DNA of 64,000 nt from Caballeronia calidae (GCF_900044055.2 NZ_FCOX02000005.1:186001-250000); one strand, 5' to 3'. Shown: positions 30,417-39,823, numbered from the stretch's first letter. The notes: generated by a model from the sequence alone, not told the origin. Numbers and translations: made by a program.

Positions 30417-30794
30417 ATGTATCTGTCGATCATCGCCGTGGGACTCGGCGGCGGGCTGGGCTCGCTGCTCAGATGGGTTCTCGGCTTGCGCCTGAACGCC
30501 ATTTTTCCGAATCTGCCGCTCGGCACGTTTGCGGCGAACGTGATCGCGGGCTATATCATCGGCGTGGCGGTGGCCTTCTTCGCGCGCTATCCGGATCTCT
30601 CGGTCGAATGGCGGCTCTTCATCATCACCGGGCTGATGGGCGGGCTTTCCACGTTTTCCACGTTCTCGGCCGAAGTCGTCGCGCATCTGCAGCAAGGGCG
30701 GCTCGGCTGGGCGCTCGCCGAAATCGCGATCCACGTTAGCGCGTCGCTGCTGATGACCGCGCTCGGCATCGCGACCGTGGCGGCGGCCTCCTGA
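30417..30794 (+). CDS. crcB: Fluoride channel CrcB/FluC
   Basis: 125 residues with four membrane helices, the expected size. Family motifs: [10 protein letters not shown] near the N-terminus, [14 protein letters not shown], and [15 protein letters not shown], which carries the conserved Phe-Ser-Thr-Phe pore signature. It exports fluoride as a dual-topology dimer. I see no fluoride riboswitch in the short upstream gap. A terminator lies about 105 bases downstream. Confidence 0.93.
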   Translation: MYLSIIAVGLGGGLGSLLRWVLGLRLNAIFPNLPLGTFAANVIAGYIIGVAVAFFARYPDLSVEWRLFIITGLMGGLSTFSTFSAEVVAHLQQGRLGWALAEIAIHVSASLLMTALGIATVAAAS

Positions 30795-30898
30795 CCGGTC
30801 GCGTCCCGGCATCCGGTTCCCCGCGATTTGAACGTTTGCGTGCCTCCGCTTCCAGATCATTTCCGAACAATTTTTCCGCGTGTTCCACGCTCGCCCCT

Positions 30899-30921
30899 CG
30901 CTGCCTCGGCAGCGGTTTTTT
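30899..30921 (+). terminator. Rho-independent terminator after crcB
   Basis: CGCTGC and GCAGCG pair around a CTCG loop, followed by G and six T residues. It closes the crcB transcript and insulates the GNAT gene. Confidence 0.8.
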
Positions 30922-30948
30922 CTATTTGACAGCAACGAAGGTGATGAA

Positions 30949-31425
30949 ATGCCAGGGCTTCCGCTCATCGAAGTCAGACCATACAAACCGAGCGATCTCG
31001 ACGGTGTGATCGATTTGTTCCAACGCGCCATTCGCGAAACAGCCTCGGCCGATTACAACGCAGCGCAGATCGAAGCCTGGGCTCAAGCCGATCGCGATGA
31101 ATGGGAGCTCGCGCGTGCGAACCGCCCGACGTGGGTCGGGCTCGTCGACGGCGAACTCGCGGGCTTCGCGGATATGGAGAAGAACGGCCTCATCGACATG
31201 ATGTTCGTCGATCCGCGGCATCAGCGCAAAAGCGTGGCGACGTCGCTGCTCGCGCGCATCGAAGCCGAAGCCGACGAGGCCGGCATCACCACGCTGCACA
31301 CTTACTCCAGCGTCACCGGGCGGCCTTTCTTCGAGTATTGCGGCTTCACGATGCTGCTGGCGCGCGCCGTGATCGTGCGGGAGCAGCGCTTCGTCCAGTT
31401 CGTGATGGAGAAAGTGCTGTTGTAA
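30949..31425 (+). CDS. GNAT-family N-acetyltransferase
   Basis: 158 residues. The GNAT core is visible: EVRPYKPSDLDGVIDLFQ, GELAGFADMEKNGLIDMMFVDPRHQRKSVATSLL with the acetyl-CoA-binding loop, and GRPFFEYCGFTMLLARAVIV. It resembles YafP-type acetyltransferases; the substrate is unknown. GAAGGTGAT upstream supports this ATG. It lies just before the hutH promoter and ends ten bases before a HutC-like site, so it is not part of the hut operon. Confidence 0.82.
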   Translation: MPGLPLIEVRPYKPSDLDGVIDLFQRAIRETASADYNAAQIEAWAQADRDEWELARANRPTWVGLVDGELAGFADMEKNGLIDMMFVDPRHQRKSVATSLLARIEAEADEAGITTLHTYSSVTGRPFFEYCGFTMLLARAVIVREQRFVQFVMEKVLL

Positions 31426-31434
31426 CCGTTAAAT

Positions 31435-31447
31435 CTGTATAGACAAG
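31435..31447. promoter_or_regulatory. HutC-type operator, distal site upstream of hutH
   Basis: CTGTATAGACAAG contains the shared ten-mer TGTATAGACA (31436-31445). It lies 107 bases before the hutH start. Confidence 0.72.
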
Positions 31448-31516
31448 ATACACCGTATCAGCCGGGAGATCCTAGTGATATCCCGGATATCCCCTTGTTT
31501 CGTGCTGTCTACGCGT

Positions 31517-31532
31517 TTAGACTTGAGTCTAA
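31517..31532. promoter_or_regulatory. Palindrome in the hutH promoter
   Basis: TTAGACT-TG-AGTCTAA, a perfect seven-base inverted repeat directly abutting the proximal HutC-like site but different in sequence. It may be a second repressor half-site array or the site of another regulator. Confidence 0.55.
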
Positions 31533-31545
31533 CTTGTATAGACAG
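31533..31545. promoter_or_regulatory. HutC-type operator, proximal site upstream of hutH
   Basis: CTTGTATAGACAG, with core TGTATAGACA (31535-31544), ends nine bases before the hutH ATG, where a bound repressor would block promoter or ribosome access. Same core as the hutU sites. Confidence 0.8.
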
Positions 31546-31553
31546 GACGAATC

Positions 31554-33083
31554 ATGATCAAGCTCACGCCCGGAAAACTGACTCTCCCGCAACTGCGCCG
31601 CATCGCGCGAGGCTCCGATTCGCTGGAACTCGATCCGGCCAGCTTCGACGCGATCGACGCCAGCGCGCGCGCCGTCGCCGCGATCGCCGCGAAGGGCGAC
31701 CCGGCCTACGGCATCAACACGGGCTTCGGGCGGCTCGCCAATACGCACATCCCGGCCGATCAGCTGGAACTGCTGCAGAAGAATCTCGTGCTGTCGCACG
31801 CGGTGGGCGTCGGCGAGCCGATGTCGCGTCCGGTCGTGCGGCTCCTGATGGCGCTCAAGCTGTCGAGCCTCGGGCGCGGTCATTCGGGCATCCGCCGCGA
31901 AGTCATCGACGCGCTCATCACGCTTTTCAACGCCGATGTCCTGCCGATCATCCCGGTGAAGGGCTCGGTCGGCGCATCGGGCGATCTCGCGCCGCTCGCG
32001 CATATGTCGACGGTGCTGCTCGGCATCGGCGAAGTCACGATTCGCGGCGAGCGCGCCAGTGCGCTCGACGGCCTCGCGGTCGCGGGGCTGAAGCCGCTCA
32101 CGCTGCAGGCGAAGGAAGGCCTCGCGCTGCTCAACGGCACGCAGGCGTCGGCGGCGCTCGCGCTGTACAACCTTTTCGCGATCGAGGATCTGTTCCGCAC
32201 CGGGCTCGTCGCGGGCGCGCTGTCCGTCGATGCCGCCGCGGGCTCGGTCGTCCCGTTCGATGCGCGCATCCATGAGCTGCGCGGACATCGCGGGCAGATG
32301 GAGGCGGCCGCGGCGTATCGCACGCTGCTGAAGGGCTCGGGCATCAACCTGTCGCACGCGGACTGCGAGAAGGTGCAGGACCCGTACAGCCTGCGCTGCC
32401 AGCCGCAGGTGATGGGCGCGTGCCTCGACCAGATGCGCCACGCGGCCGACGTGCTGCTGATCGAATCGAACGCCGTCTCCGACAATCCGCTGATCTTCCC
32501 CGACACCGGCGAAGTGCTGTCGGGCGGCAACTTCCACGCGGAGCCGGTCGCGTTCGCCGCCGACAACCTCGCGCTCGCCGCCGCGGAAATCGGCGCGCTC
32601 GCGGAACGCCGCATCGCGCTCCTGATCGACGCGACGCTCTCCGGCCTGCCGCCTTTCCTGGTGCGCGACGGCGGCGTCAACTCGGGCTTCATGATCGCGC
32701 ATGTGACGGCGGCCGCGCTCGCATCGGAGAACAAGACGCTCGCGCATCCGGCATCGGTCGATTCGCTGCCGACATCGGCAAATCAGGAAGACCACGTTTC
32801 GATGGCGACGTTCGCCGCACGCAAGCTCGGCGACATCGCCAGCAACACGGCCAATATTCTCGCGATCGAGCTGCTCGCGGCGGCGCAGGGCGTCGATCTG
32901 CGCGCGCCGCATCAGACGAGCGCGCCGCTCGCCGAAGTCACGAAGACGCTGCGCGCGCACGTGCCGCATTACGACCTCGATCACTATTTCGCGCCGGACA
33001 TCGCCGCGATCGCGACGCTCGTGCAGGAAGGCGCGATCGCGCGGCACAGCCCGTTCTCGTTCGCGTCGGAAGAGCCTGTATGA
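31554..33083 (+). CDS. hutH: Histidine ammonia-lyase
   Basis: 509 residues. Converts histidine to urocanate and ammonia, the first step of histidine degradation. The self-formed MIO electrophile would arise from Ala141-Ser142-Gly143 in [13 protein letters not shown]. Other family blocks include [21 protein letters not shown] and QEDHVSM. Length is typical. It overlaps hutC by four bases, so the repressor is made together with the first enzyme. Its own promoter carries two HutC-like operators. Confidence 0.97.
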   Translation: MIKLTPGKLTLPQLRRIARGSDSLELDPASFDAIDASARAVAAIAAKGDPAYGINTGFGRLANTHIPADQLELLQKNLVLSHAVGVGEPMSRPVVRLLMALKLSSLGRGHSGIRREVIDALITLFNADVLPIIPVKGSVGASGDLAPLAHMSTVLLGIGEVTIRGERASALDGLAVAGLKPLTLQAKEGLALLNGTQASAALALYNLFAIEDLFRTGLVAGALSVDAAAGSVVPFDARIHELRGHRGQMEAAAAYRTLLKGSGINLSHADCEKVQDPYSLRCQPQVMGACLDQMRHAADVLLIESNAVSDNPLIFPDTGEVLSGGNFHAEPVAFAADNLALAAAEIGALAERRIALLIDATLSGLPPFLVRDGGVNSGFMIAHVTAAALASENKTLAHPASVDSLPTSANQEDHVSMATFAARKLGDIASNTANILAIELLAAAQGVDLRAPHQTSAPLAEVTKTLRAHVPHYDLDHYFAPDIAAIATLVQEGAIARHSPFSFASEEPV

Positions 33084-33775
33084 GCACGCCTGCGTATCAG
33101 GAGATCAAGGACTACATTCTCCAGCGCATTCACATCGGCGAGTGGAAGGAGGGCGATCAGGTGCCCTCCGAGAACGAGCTCGCGCGCGAGTTCAAGGTCG
33201 CGCGCATGACCGTGAACCGCGCGCTGCGCGAACTGACCTCCGAACAGGTGCTCACGCGCGTGCAGGGCGCGGGCACTTTCGTCGCGCAGCCGAAATACGC
33301 GTCGACGCTCGTCGAGATTCGCAGCATTTCCGATGAAATCGTCGCGCGCGGTCATGCGTATCGCGCGGATGTGCTGCATCTGGGCGCGTCGATCGTCGAT
33401 GAAGCGCTCGCCGCCGAGATGCATCTCACGGTCGGCAGCCCGGTGTTTCATTCGCGCGTGCTGCACTTCGAGAACGACGAGCCGGTGCAGATGGAAGAGC
33501 GCTACGTGAATCCCGCGGTCGCGCCGGAATACGCGCGGCAGGATTTCACGACGATCACGCCCAATCAGTATCTGATGACCGCCGCGCCGCTGCAGCGCGT
33601 CGAGTACCGGATCGAGGCGTCGGTGCCATCGGCGGAAATTCGCCACGCCCTCGCGATGAAGGAGCACGAGCCGTGTCTGCTGCTGCATCGGCGCACGTGG
33701 TCGCGGGATGCGGTGGCGTCGGTCGCGAATCTCTGGCATCCGGGCGACCGCTATCAATTCACCGGGCATTTCTGA
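33080..33775 (+). CDS. hutC: Histidine utilisation repressor HutC (GntR family)
   Basis: 231 residues. N-terminal GntR winged helix (about 5-72, [50 protein letters not shown]) and a C-terminal UTRA ligand domain (about 90-225). HutC represses hut genes until urocanate binds. Repeated TGTATAGACA-like sites at both hut promoters are its likely targets, including its own operon, giving negative autoregulation. Confidence 0.95.
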   Translation: MSTPAYQEIKDYILQRIHIGEWKEGDQVPSENELAREFKVARMTVNRALRELTSEQVLTRVQGAGTFVAQPKYASTLVEIRSISDEIVARGHAYRADVLHLGASIVDEALAAEMHLTVGSPVFHSRVLHFENDEPVQMEERYVNPAVAPEYARQDFTTITPNQYLMTAAPLQRVEYRIEASVPSAEIRHALAMKEHEPCLLLHRRTWSRDAVASVANLWHPGDRYQFTGHF

Positions 33776-33777
33776 AC

Positions 33778-34350
33778 GTGACGATCATTCGCGCCGATTC
33801 CCTCATACCCAGGCCGTGGAAGAACGGCGGCGGCGTCACGCGCGAGATTGCCGCGGAGCCGCCGGATGCGTCGCTCGATGCGTTCGCGTGGCGTCTGTCG
33901 CTCGCGGATGTCGCTTCGGATGGCGCGTTCTCCACCTTCGCGGGCGTCGATCGCGTGCTCGTTCTGCTCGATGGCGCCGGCATGCGTCTGACGGAAGCGG
34001 ATGGCCGCGTGCATGCGCTCGACGCACCGCTCGCCATCGCGCGCTTCGCCGGCGAGACGCCGATCCACGCGACGCTCAACGACGGCCCGACGCGCGATTT
34101 CAACGTGATGGTGCACCGCGATCGTGCTCGCGCGGCGGTGAGCGTCTGGCGCGGTTCAGGCACGATCACGCCCGAACACGATCTGACGTTCATCTTCTGC
34201 GCGCGCGGAAGCATCGACATCAAAGCCGCCGATGGCACGCGCCATACGCTCGAAACAGGCGACACGCTGCGCCTCGATTGCGCAGCCGCGCTGGAATGCG
34301 ACGCGGCGGATGATACGTCGTGGCTGCGGATCGGTATCGACAGGTTGTAA
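33778..34350 (+). CDS. hutD: HutD family protein
   Basis: 190 residues from a GTG two bases after the hutC stop. Cupin-like HutD pattern: IPRPWKNGGGVTREIA at the N-terminus, FAWRLSLADVASDGAFSTFAGVDR, and GPTRDFNVMVHR. HutD proteins occur in hut operons and are proposed to limit or buffer histidine-pathway activity rather than to catalyse a step. The tight spacing shows translational coupling to hutC. Confidence 0.9.
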   Translation: MTIIRADSLIPRPWKNGGGVTREIAAEPPDASLDAFAWRLSLADVASDGAFSTFAGVDRVLVLLDGAGMRLTEADGRVHALDAPLAIARFAGETPIHATLNDGPTRDFNVMVHRDRARAAVSVWRGSGTITPEHDLTFIFCARGSIDIKAADGTRHTLETGDTLRLDCAAALECDAADDTSWLRIGIDRL

Positions 34351-34406
34351 AGACGGCGGACGGCTCGCGAGTAGCCGCGCATCGACATAAAAACGGAGAC
34401 ACACAC

Positions 34407-35798
34407 ATGAACGCTGCGAATCGGGCATTCTTCGCGGACCACGCGCGCCTCGCCGACGGCTGGCGGCAGGACGTGCTGATCGAATGGAACGATGACGGCA
34501 CGCTCGTGCGCGTCACGCCGGACAGCGCGGCGCCCGCCGGCGTCGAACGGGCGAAGGGGCCGGTCGTGCCCGGCATGCCGAACCTGCATTCGCACGCGTT
34601 CCAGCGCGCGATGGCCGGTCTCACCGAATATCGCGCGAGCGTCGCCGATACGTTCTGGAGCTGGCGCGATCTCATGTATCGCTTCGCCGCGCGGATCGGA
34701 CCGGAATCGCTGGCGGATATCGCGCACTGGCTCTATGTCGAGATGTTGAAGGCGGGCTACACGTCCGTGTGCGAGTTTCATTATGTGCATCACGCGCCCG
34801 ATGGCGCGCCCTACGCGAACCGCGCGGAACTCGCCGAGCGCGTCGTCGATGCGGCCGAGCGCGCGGGCATCGGCATCACGATGTTGCCGGTGCTGTACGA
34901 ATACAGCGGCTTCAACAAGGGCGCGCCGCGCGAAGATCAGCGCCGCTTCCTGAACACACCCGACACGCTGCTCGCGCTCATCGACACGCTCGCCCGCGCG
35001 CGGCCCGAGAACGGGGCGCGTCGTTACGGCGTCGCGCCGCATTCGCTGCGGGCGGTGTCGGGCGAATCGCTCGCGGCCGTGCTCGAAGGGCTCGACGCGC
35101 ATTTCGGCCACGCGCCGGTGCACATCCACGTGGCGGAGCAGGTCGCCGAAGTGGAGGCGTGCGTCGCGGCGACGGGGCATCGGCCGGTCGAATGGCTGCT
35201 CGAACGGTTCAACGTCGACGAGCGCTGGTGCCTCGTGCACGCGACGCACATCGACGCGAACGAATGCGCGCGCCTCGCGTCGAGCGGCGCGGTCGCGGGG
35301 CTGTGCCTCACGACCGAGGCGAATCTCGGCGACGGCGTGTTTCCGTCGCACGATTATCTCGATGCGGGCGGGCGCATCGGTATCGGCTCGGATAGTCACG
35401 TCGGCGTGGACTGGCGCTCGGAATTGCGCCTGCTCGAATACGGCCAGCGCCTGTGCCGGCGGCAGCGCAACGTGCTCGCATCGGCGACGCAGAGCCGTCC
35501 CGCCGACCGTCTTTTCGACGCCGCGCTCGACGGCGGCGCGCACGCGACCGGACGGCCCGTCGGCGCGCTCGCGCCGGGCTTGCGCGCCGACTGGCTCGTG
35601 CTCGACGACGCGCATCCGGGCATCGGCGGCCATGCACGCGAGACGTGGCTGTCGAGCGCGGTGTTTTGCGAACACGGCGAGTCGCCGATCCGCGATGTCT
35701 TCGTGTCCGGCCGCAAGGTCGTCGATGCTCGCCGTCACGCGCAGGAAGACGAAGCGCTCACGCGTTATCGCGCCGCCTTGCGCGGCTTGCTGGGCTGA
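34407..35798 (+). CDS. hutF: Formimidoylglutamate deiminase
   Basis: 463 residues, amidohydrolase superfamily. Deaminates N-formimino-L-glutamate to N-formyl-L-glutamate, the first half of the five-step hut route. Metal motifs: PGMPNLHSHAFQRAMAGLTE (HxH), HIHVAEQ, HATHID and IGSDSHVGVDWRSELR. CGGAGA lies upstream of the ATG. Its presence with hutG shows that this organism uses the formylglutamate branch rather than HutG-type formimidoylglutamase. Confidence 0.95.
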   Translation: MNAANRAFFADHARLADGWRQDVLIEWNDDGTLVRVTPDSAAPAGVERAKGPVVPGMPNLHSHAFQRAMAGLTEYRASVADTFWSWRDLMYRFAARIGPESLADIAHWLYVEMLKAGYTSVCEFHYVHHAPDGAPYANRAELAERVVDAAERAGIGITMLPVLYEYSGFNKGAPREDQRRFLNTPDTLLALIDTLARARPENGARRYGVAPHSLRAVSGESLAAVLEGLDAHFGHAPVHIHVAEQVAEVEACVAATGHRPVEWLLERFNVDERWCLVHATHIDANECARLASSGAVAGLCLTTEANLGDGVFPSHDYLDAGGRIGIGSDSHVGVDWRSELRLLEYGQRLCRRQRNVLASATQSRPADRLFDAALDGGAHATGRPVGALAPGLRADWLVLDDAHPGIGGHARETWLSSAVFCEHGESPIRDVFVSGRKVVDARRHAQEDEALTRYRAALRGLLG

Positions 35799-35807
35799 GG
35801 TCATCAA

Positions 35808-36611
35808 ATGAACGAGTCTTCGATTTTCACGCTGGAGCGCGGCAGCGCGCCGCTCCTGATCTCGATACCGCACCGGGGCACGCAGATTCCCTGCGCGCTC
35901 GCCGACGAGATGACGCCCGTCGCAAAACGCACCGAGGATTGCGACTGGCATCTGGAGCGGCTGTATGCGTTCGCGCGCGAACTGGGCGCATCGATCCTGA
36001 CGCCGCAGTACGCGCGCTATGTCATCGACCTGAACCGTCCGCCCGACGATGCGAATCTCTATCCGGGCCGCGACACGACAGGACTCTGTCCGCTCGATAC
36101 CTTCGACAAGGCGCCGCTCTACAAGCCGGGCCACGAGCCGTCGCGCGAGCAGATCGACGCGCGGCGCGCGATGTACTGGCAGCCGTATCACGATGCGCTC
36201 GCCGGCGAACTCGACGCGCTGCGGCAGGCGCATGGCCGCGTGTTGCTGTGGGAAGCGCATTCGATCCGCTCGGTCGTGCCGCGCTTTTTCGAAGGACGTC
36301 TGGCCGATTTCAACTTCGGCACGGCGGACGGAGCATCGGCGGCGCCGGGGCTTGCCGAGCATCTCGCACGGATCGTCGAGCGCGACGGCCGCTATTCGAC
36401 GGTGGCCAACGGACGCTTCAAAGGCGGCTACATCACGCGGCAATACGGGCGGCCCGAGACAGGCATTCACGCGATTCAACTCGAGTTGACGCAGGTCAGT
36501 TACATGGAAGAATCGGCGCCGTTTACTTACGACGAGGCGAGGGCGAACGCGGTTCAACCGCTGCTGCGCGACCTGGTGGCGGCCGCGCTCGCGTATGTGA
36601 CTACTGCGTAG
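35808..36611 (+). CDS. hutG: N-formylglutamate deformylase
   Basis: 267 residues. Hydrolyses N-formyl-L-glutamate to glutamate and formate, the last step of the pathway. Family blocks: LLISIPHRGTQIP, DCDWHLERLYAFA, YVIDLNRPPDD, LWEAHSIRSVVPRFFEG, and GGYITRQYGRPETGIHAIQLEL with the metal-binding residues. It begins nine bases after hutF and ends the operon; no clear terminator hairpin follows. Confidence 0.95.
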   Translation: MNESSIFTLERGSAPLLISIPHRGTQIPCALADEMTPVAKRTEDCDWHLERLYAFARELGASILTPQYARYVIDLNRPPDDANLYPGRDTTGLCPLDTFDKAPLYKPGHEPSREQIDARRAMYWQPYHDALAGELDALRQAHGRVLLWEAHSIRSVVPRFFEGRLADFNFGTADGASAAPGLAEHLARIVERDGRYSTVANGRFKGGYITRQYGRPETGIHAIQLELTQVSYMEESAPFTYDEARANAVQPLLRDLVAAALAYVTTA

Positions 36612-36941
36612 AAGCTGGCGCGGATATGGCGATTGGCTGGCGATCCTGTAAAGACGCCTCGCCCTGCAATCGATTACGGATGTCCTGCGCGCCGGGCGTC
36701 GTCAAAATTAGTCAAATAAAAACAATGCTTTAGATGATATGACGCAGCTTTGACGAAGCGGCTCCGCGCTTCGGCCCACGAAACGCATTATTGCGAACCA
36801 GACAATTATGTTTCGTGAAAATCGGGGTTTCCCCTAGGGCGTCGTGCTCCTACACTGTCTTCAAGCGAAACGAAATCAGAAACCACTTAAAAAGCTTCCG
36901 ATTGAGTTTCGATTTCAAAACAAGACTATTGGAGGTTCATC
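36612..36941 (+). promoter_or_regulatory. 330-bp gap: promoter/leader of the DUF4148-type gene
   Basis: No coding frame with gene-like features. The last ~200 bases are AT-rich and end in a strong GGAGG ribosome site for the secreted protein gene. An imperfect inverted element GTTTCGATTTCAAAAC lies at 36906-36921. No terminator for hutG was recognised. Confidence 0.5.
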
Positions 36942-37268
36942 ATGATCAAGGCATTCGTTCCCGCACTCGTCATCGCCACCGCTCTGGCCGCTCCGACTTT
37001 CGCATTCGCGCAGGACAACGCTCCGGTGACCCGTGCTCAAGTCCGCGCGGAACTGGTTCAACTGGAAAAGGCCGGCTACAACCCGTCGACCGATCGCGTG
37101 AACTATCCGCAAAACATTCAGGCCGCCCAGGCGCGTGTGAACGCCGAGAACGGCGTGTCGGCTTACGGTCCTTCGACGGCCGGCACTTCGCAATCGGGTG
37201 TGGCTGCTCCGGCGCCGCGTGCCAATGTGTCGATGTCGGATCGCAACTCGGTGTACTTCGGTCGTTGA
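36942..37268 (+). CDS. DUF4148-type small secreted protein
   Basis: 108 residues. Signal peptide about 1-23 (MIKAFVPALVIATALAAPTF, then AFAQ) followed by the family core TRAQVRAELVQLEKAGYNPS and VNYPQNIQAAQARV. DUF4148 proteins are small periplasmic or secreted proteins multiplied in Burkholderiaceae; the function is unknown. A perfect GGAGG ribosome site and a strong terminator point to high expression. The 3' untranslated region is unusually purine-rich and repetitive. Confidence 0.88.
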   Translation: MIKAFVPALVIATALAAPTFAFAQDNAPVTRAQVRAELVQLEKAGYNPSTDRVNYPQNIQAAQARVNAENGVSAYGPSTAGTSQSGVAAPAPRANVSMSDRNSVYFGR

Positions 37269-37426
37269 TCGAAGCTCGATTCGGAGCTTCGTGACGCAGG
37301 GCAGTAGAAGTAGTGAGCAGTAGCGGTTGAAGTTGCAGCAAGCGTCAGAAAGAGCAGTAAAGCAGTAAGCAGTATTTGCGAGAAAAGTAGTCGCAGTTTA
37401 GAAGCACGTAGTAAAGCAGCAAGACG
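37269..37426 (+). repeat. Purine-rich 3' region with imperfect AGCAGTA/AAGTAGT repeats
   Basis: About 150 bases after the DUF4148-type stop repeat short units such as GCAGTA, AAGTAG and AAAGCAG (for example three units around 37354-37377). It is poor in T and C on the plus strand and lies before the terminator, so it is a transcribed, largely unstructured 3' region. Confidence 0.55.
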
Positions 37427-37460
37427 AACGCCGGCCGCTATCAAAGCGGCCGGCGTTTTT
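37427..37460 (+). terminator. Strong rho-independent terminator of the DUF4148-type gene
   Basis: AACGCCGGCCGCT pairs perfectly with AGCGGCCGGCGTT over 13 bp around ATCAA, with a five-T run (37456-37460) that reaches the stop codon of the convergent TetR-type gene. Confidence 0.92.
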
Positions 37461-38166
37461 ATTGCGCCAGCGGTTTCTCTTCGACGCGCGGCGAAACCGC
37501 CCCGCACGCGCGAATCACGAGACGCACGACTTCCTCCGTCTGCTCATCGAAGGCCTTGCGCGTGAGCGCGCGCTTGCCCTTCAGCGCGCGGATCTGCGCA
37601 TCGAAATCCGCATAGTGCTGCGTGATCGCCCAGATCATGAACATGAACGTGTCCGGCTCGACGGGCGCGAGCAGGCCGCGCGCGATCCAGCTTTCGATCA
37701 CGGTCACGCGCGTATCGAGCCACGGTTTTACACGCTCGTTGAGAATGTCCTGCATGTGATGCGCGCCGTGGATGATCTCGCTCGCCCACACCTTCGATCC
37801 GAGCGGCCTCCGTCTCGACAACTCCATCTTCGCGCGCACGTAGCCGCCGATGGCTTCAACTGGATCGTCGCTGCATTCGAAGGTATCCGCCGCGCGATGC
37901 CAATCCTCGAACAGATCCTCAAGCACGCGGCGATAGAGCGCGAGCTTCGTCGGAAAGTAGTAGTGCAGGTTGGCTTTCGGCAAACCCGCGCGCTCGGCGA
38001 TCATCGCCGTGCTCGCGCCTTCCAGTCCTTTTTCCGCGAACACTTCTTCGGCGCACGCGAGCAGTTGCGCTTCGTTGCTCTCGCGGATCTGCGCCTTGCG
38101 CCTTCGCAAAGGCGGCGCAGTGTTCTCGCTTTCGGTGATGCCCTTCGCCGCGTCGTCGTGTCTCAT
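37459..38166 (-). CDS. RutR-like TetR-family regulator of pyrimidine catabolism
   Basis: 235 residues. N-terminal TetR helix-turn-helix (about 25-75, LLACAEEVFAEKGLEGASTA, then IAERAGLPKANLHYYFPTK) and a C-terminal domain with VWASEIIHGAHHMQDILN and IWAITQHYADFDAQI typical of the YcdC/RutR group, which binds uracil in E. coli. It is divergent from the pyrimidine degradation genes, separated by 376 bases containing a perfect 7-4-7 palindrome, so it probably controls them. Confidence 0.85.
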   Translation of the reverse strand: MRHDDAAKGITESENTAPPLRRRKAQIRESNEAQLLACAEEVFAEKGLEGASTAMIAERAGLPKANLHYYFPTKLALYRRVLEDLFEDWHRAADTFECSDDPVEAIGGYVRAKMELSRRRPLGSKVWASEIIHGAHHMQDILNERVKPWLDTRVTVIESWIARGLLAPVEPDTFMFMIWAITQHYADFDAQIRALKGKRALTRKAFDEQTEEVVRLVIRACGAVSPRVEEKPLAQ

Positions 38167-38542
38167 CGTCGAATTCTTCTGTCATGTGTGCCGCATCGTG
38201 CCTCAATCGCGCCGTGACTGCATGTGGCGCTGCATCGCGACGAAAACGCCATCGAAACCAATGCCCGCCGATGCTGCATCGCAATGGCACGCTAATCGCT
38301 TTGTACGCTCCGTGTTTGCCCGCGCACGAAAGACGTTGATTTGCTTATTTTAATCGGCTACAACCTGTCCAGTCGGACAGGATTTGAAGAGCGCTCGAAG
38401 TAGCGAAGAAGCGCGTCGTTTGCATCATGCATCGCAGAACAGACATCGTGCACCGCGCGCCTGCAGCATCGCACCGCAAGCGCCCGGCATGCACGAAGCG
38501 AAGTCACTCACATACGAAATCCGATCGTAAGGAGCGAGGCGC
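38167..38542. promoter_or_regulatory. Divergent regulatory region with TetR-type palindrome (38363-38380)
   Basis: The 376-base gap holds no gene. CCTGTCC-AGTC-GGACAGG at 38363-38380 is a perfect inverted repeat of the size TetR-family dimers bind, just downstream of an AT-rich promoter-like stretch (TTGATTTGCTTATTTTAAT). It is the probable operator for the RutR-like regulator on both divergent promoters. It differs from the E. coli RutR consensus. Confidence 0.7.
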
Positions 38543-39823
38543 ATGAACGTGGTAACGGATGCAATCAGGGCGGCTGGTCTCGATACGTCCATCAAGGTGA
38601 ACGGCCAACGCCTGTGGGACAGCCTGATGACGATGGCGAAAATCGGCGCGACGCAAAAGGGCGGCGTCTGCCGTCTCGCGCTGACCGATCTCGACAAGGA
38701 AGGGCGCGATCTCATCGTCAGCTGGGCGAAGGAAGCGGGCTGCACGGTGAGCGTCGATCAGATGGGCAACGTGTTCATGCGCCGCGCGGGCCGCAATCTC
38801 GACGCGCTGCCGGTGATGACCGGTTCGCATGCGGATTCCCAGCCGACGGGCGGGCGCTTCGACGGCATCTACGGCGTGCTCGGCGGCCTCGAAGTGATCC
38901 GCTCGCTGAACGATCGCGGCATCGAGACGGAGCATCCGATCGAAGTCGTTATCTGGACCAACGAGGAAGGCTCGCGCTTCGCGCCGGCGATGGTTGCATC
39001 GGGCGTGTTCGCGGGCGTGTTCTCGCTCGATTACGGCCTCTCGCGCAAGGACGTCGACGGCAAGACGATCGGCGAGGAGCTGAAGCGCATCGGCTATGCG
39101 GGCGATCTGCCGTGCGGCGGGCGCAAGCTGCATGCGGCGTTCGAACTGCACATCGAGCAAGGTCCGATTCTCGAAGCGGAAGATAAGACGATCGGCGTCG
39201 TGACCGATGCGCAAGGTCAGCGCTGGTACGAGATCACGTTGACGGGCCAGGAAGCGCACGCCGGCCCGACACCGATGCCGCGCCGCAAGGATGCCTTGCT
39301 CGGCGCATCGCGCGTGGTGGATCTCGTGAATCGCATCGGCCTCGACAATGCGCCGCTCGCCTGCGCGACGGTCGGCATGATGCAGGTGCATCCGAACTCG
39401 CGCAACGTGATTCCCGGCCGCGTGTTCTTCACCGTCGATTTCCGTCATCCCGACGATGCCGTGCTCGCGCGCATGGACGCCGCGTTGCGCGCGGGCGTCG
39501 AGCGCATCGCGGGCGAGATCGGCTTGCAGACCGAGCTCGAACAGATCTTCTATTACGAACCCGTCAAGTTCGATGCCGCGTGCGTCGCGTCCGTGCGCGC
39601 GGCGGCGCAACGCTTCGGTTATTCGCATCGCGACATGGTGTCGGGCGCGGGCCACGATGCCTGCTATCTCGCGCAGGTCGCGCCGACATCGATGGTGTTC
39701 GTGCCTTGCGTCGACGGCATCAGCCATAACGAAATCGAAGACGCGACGCAGGAGTGGATCGAGGCGGGCGCGAATGTGCTGTTGCACGCGATGTTGGAGC
39801 GCGCGTCGGAACCCGCTTCGTAA
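38543..39823 (+). CDS. Zn-dependent amidohydrolase: beta-ureidopropionase / N-carbamoyl-amino acid hydrolase
   Basis: 426 residues, M20-type family (AmaB/PydC-like). Expected to hydrolyse N-carbamoyl-beta-alanine to beta-alanine, CO2 and ammonia, the third step of reductive pyrimidine breakdown. Motifs: TGSHADSQPTGGRFDGIYGVL with the first metal ligands, WTNEEGSRFAPAMVASGVFAG, HIEQGPILE, GQEAHAGPTPMP and SGAGHDACYLA. AAGGAG precedes the ATG. It leads the operon opposite the RutR-like gene. Enantioselective N-carbamoyl-L-amino acid hydrolase is the alternative reading. Confidence 0.87.
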   Translation: MNVVTDAIRAAGLDTSIKVNGQRLWDSLMTMAKIGATQKGGVCRLALTDLDKEGRDLIVSWAKEAGCTVSVDQMGNVFMRRAGRNLDALPVMTGSHADSQPTGGRFDGIYGVLGGLEVIRSLNDRGIETEHPIEVVIWTNEEGSRFAPAMVASGVFAGVFSLDYGLSRKDVDGKTIGEELKRIGYAGDLPCGGRKLHAAFELHIEQGPILEAEDKTIGVVTDAQGQRWYEITLTGQEAHAGPTPMPRRKDALLGASRVVDLVNRIGLDNAPLACATVGMMQVHPNSRNVIPGRVFFTVDFRHPDDAVLARMDAALRAGVERIAGEIGLQTELEQIFYYEPVKFDAACVASVRAAAQRFGYSHRDMVSGAGHDACYLAQVAPTSMVFVPCVDGISHNEIEDATQEWIEAGANVLLHAMLERASEPAS

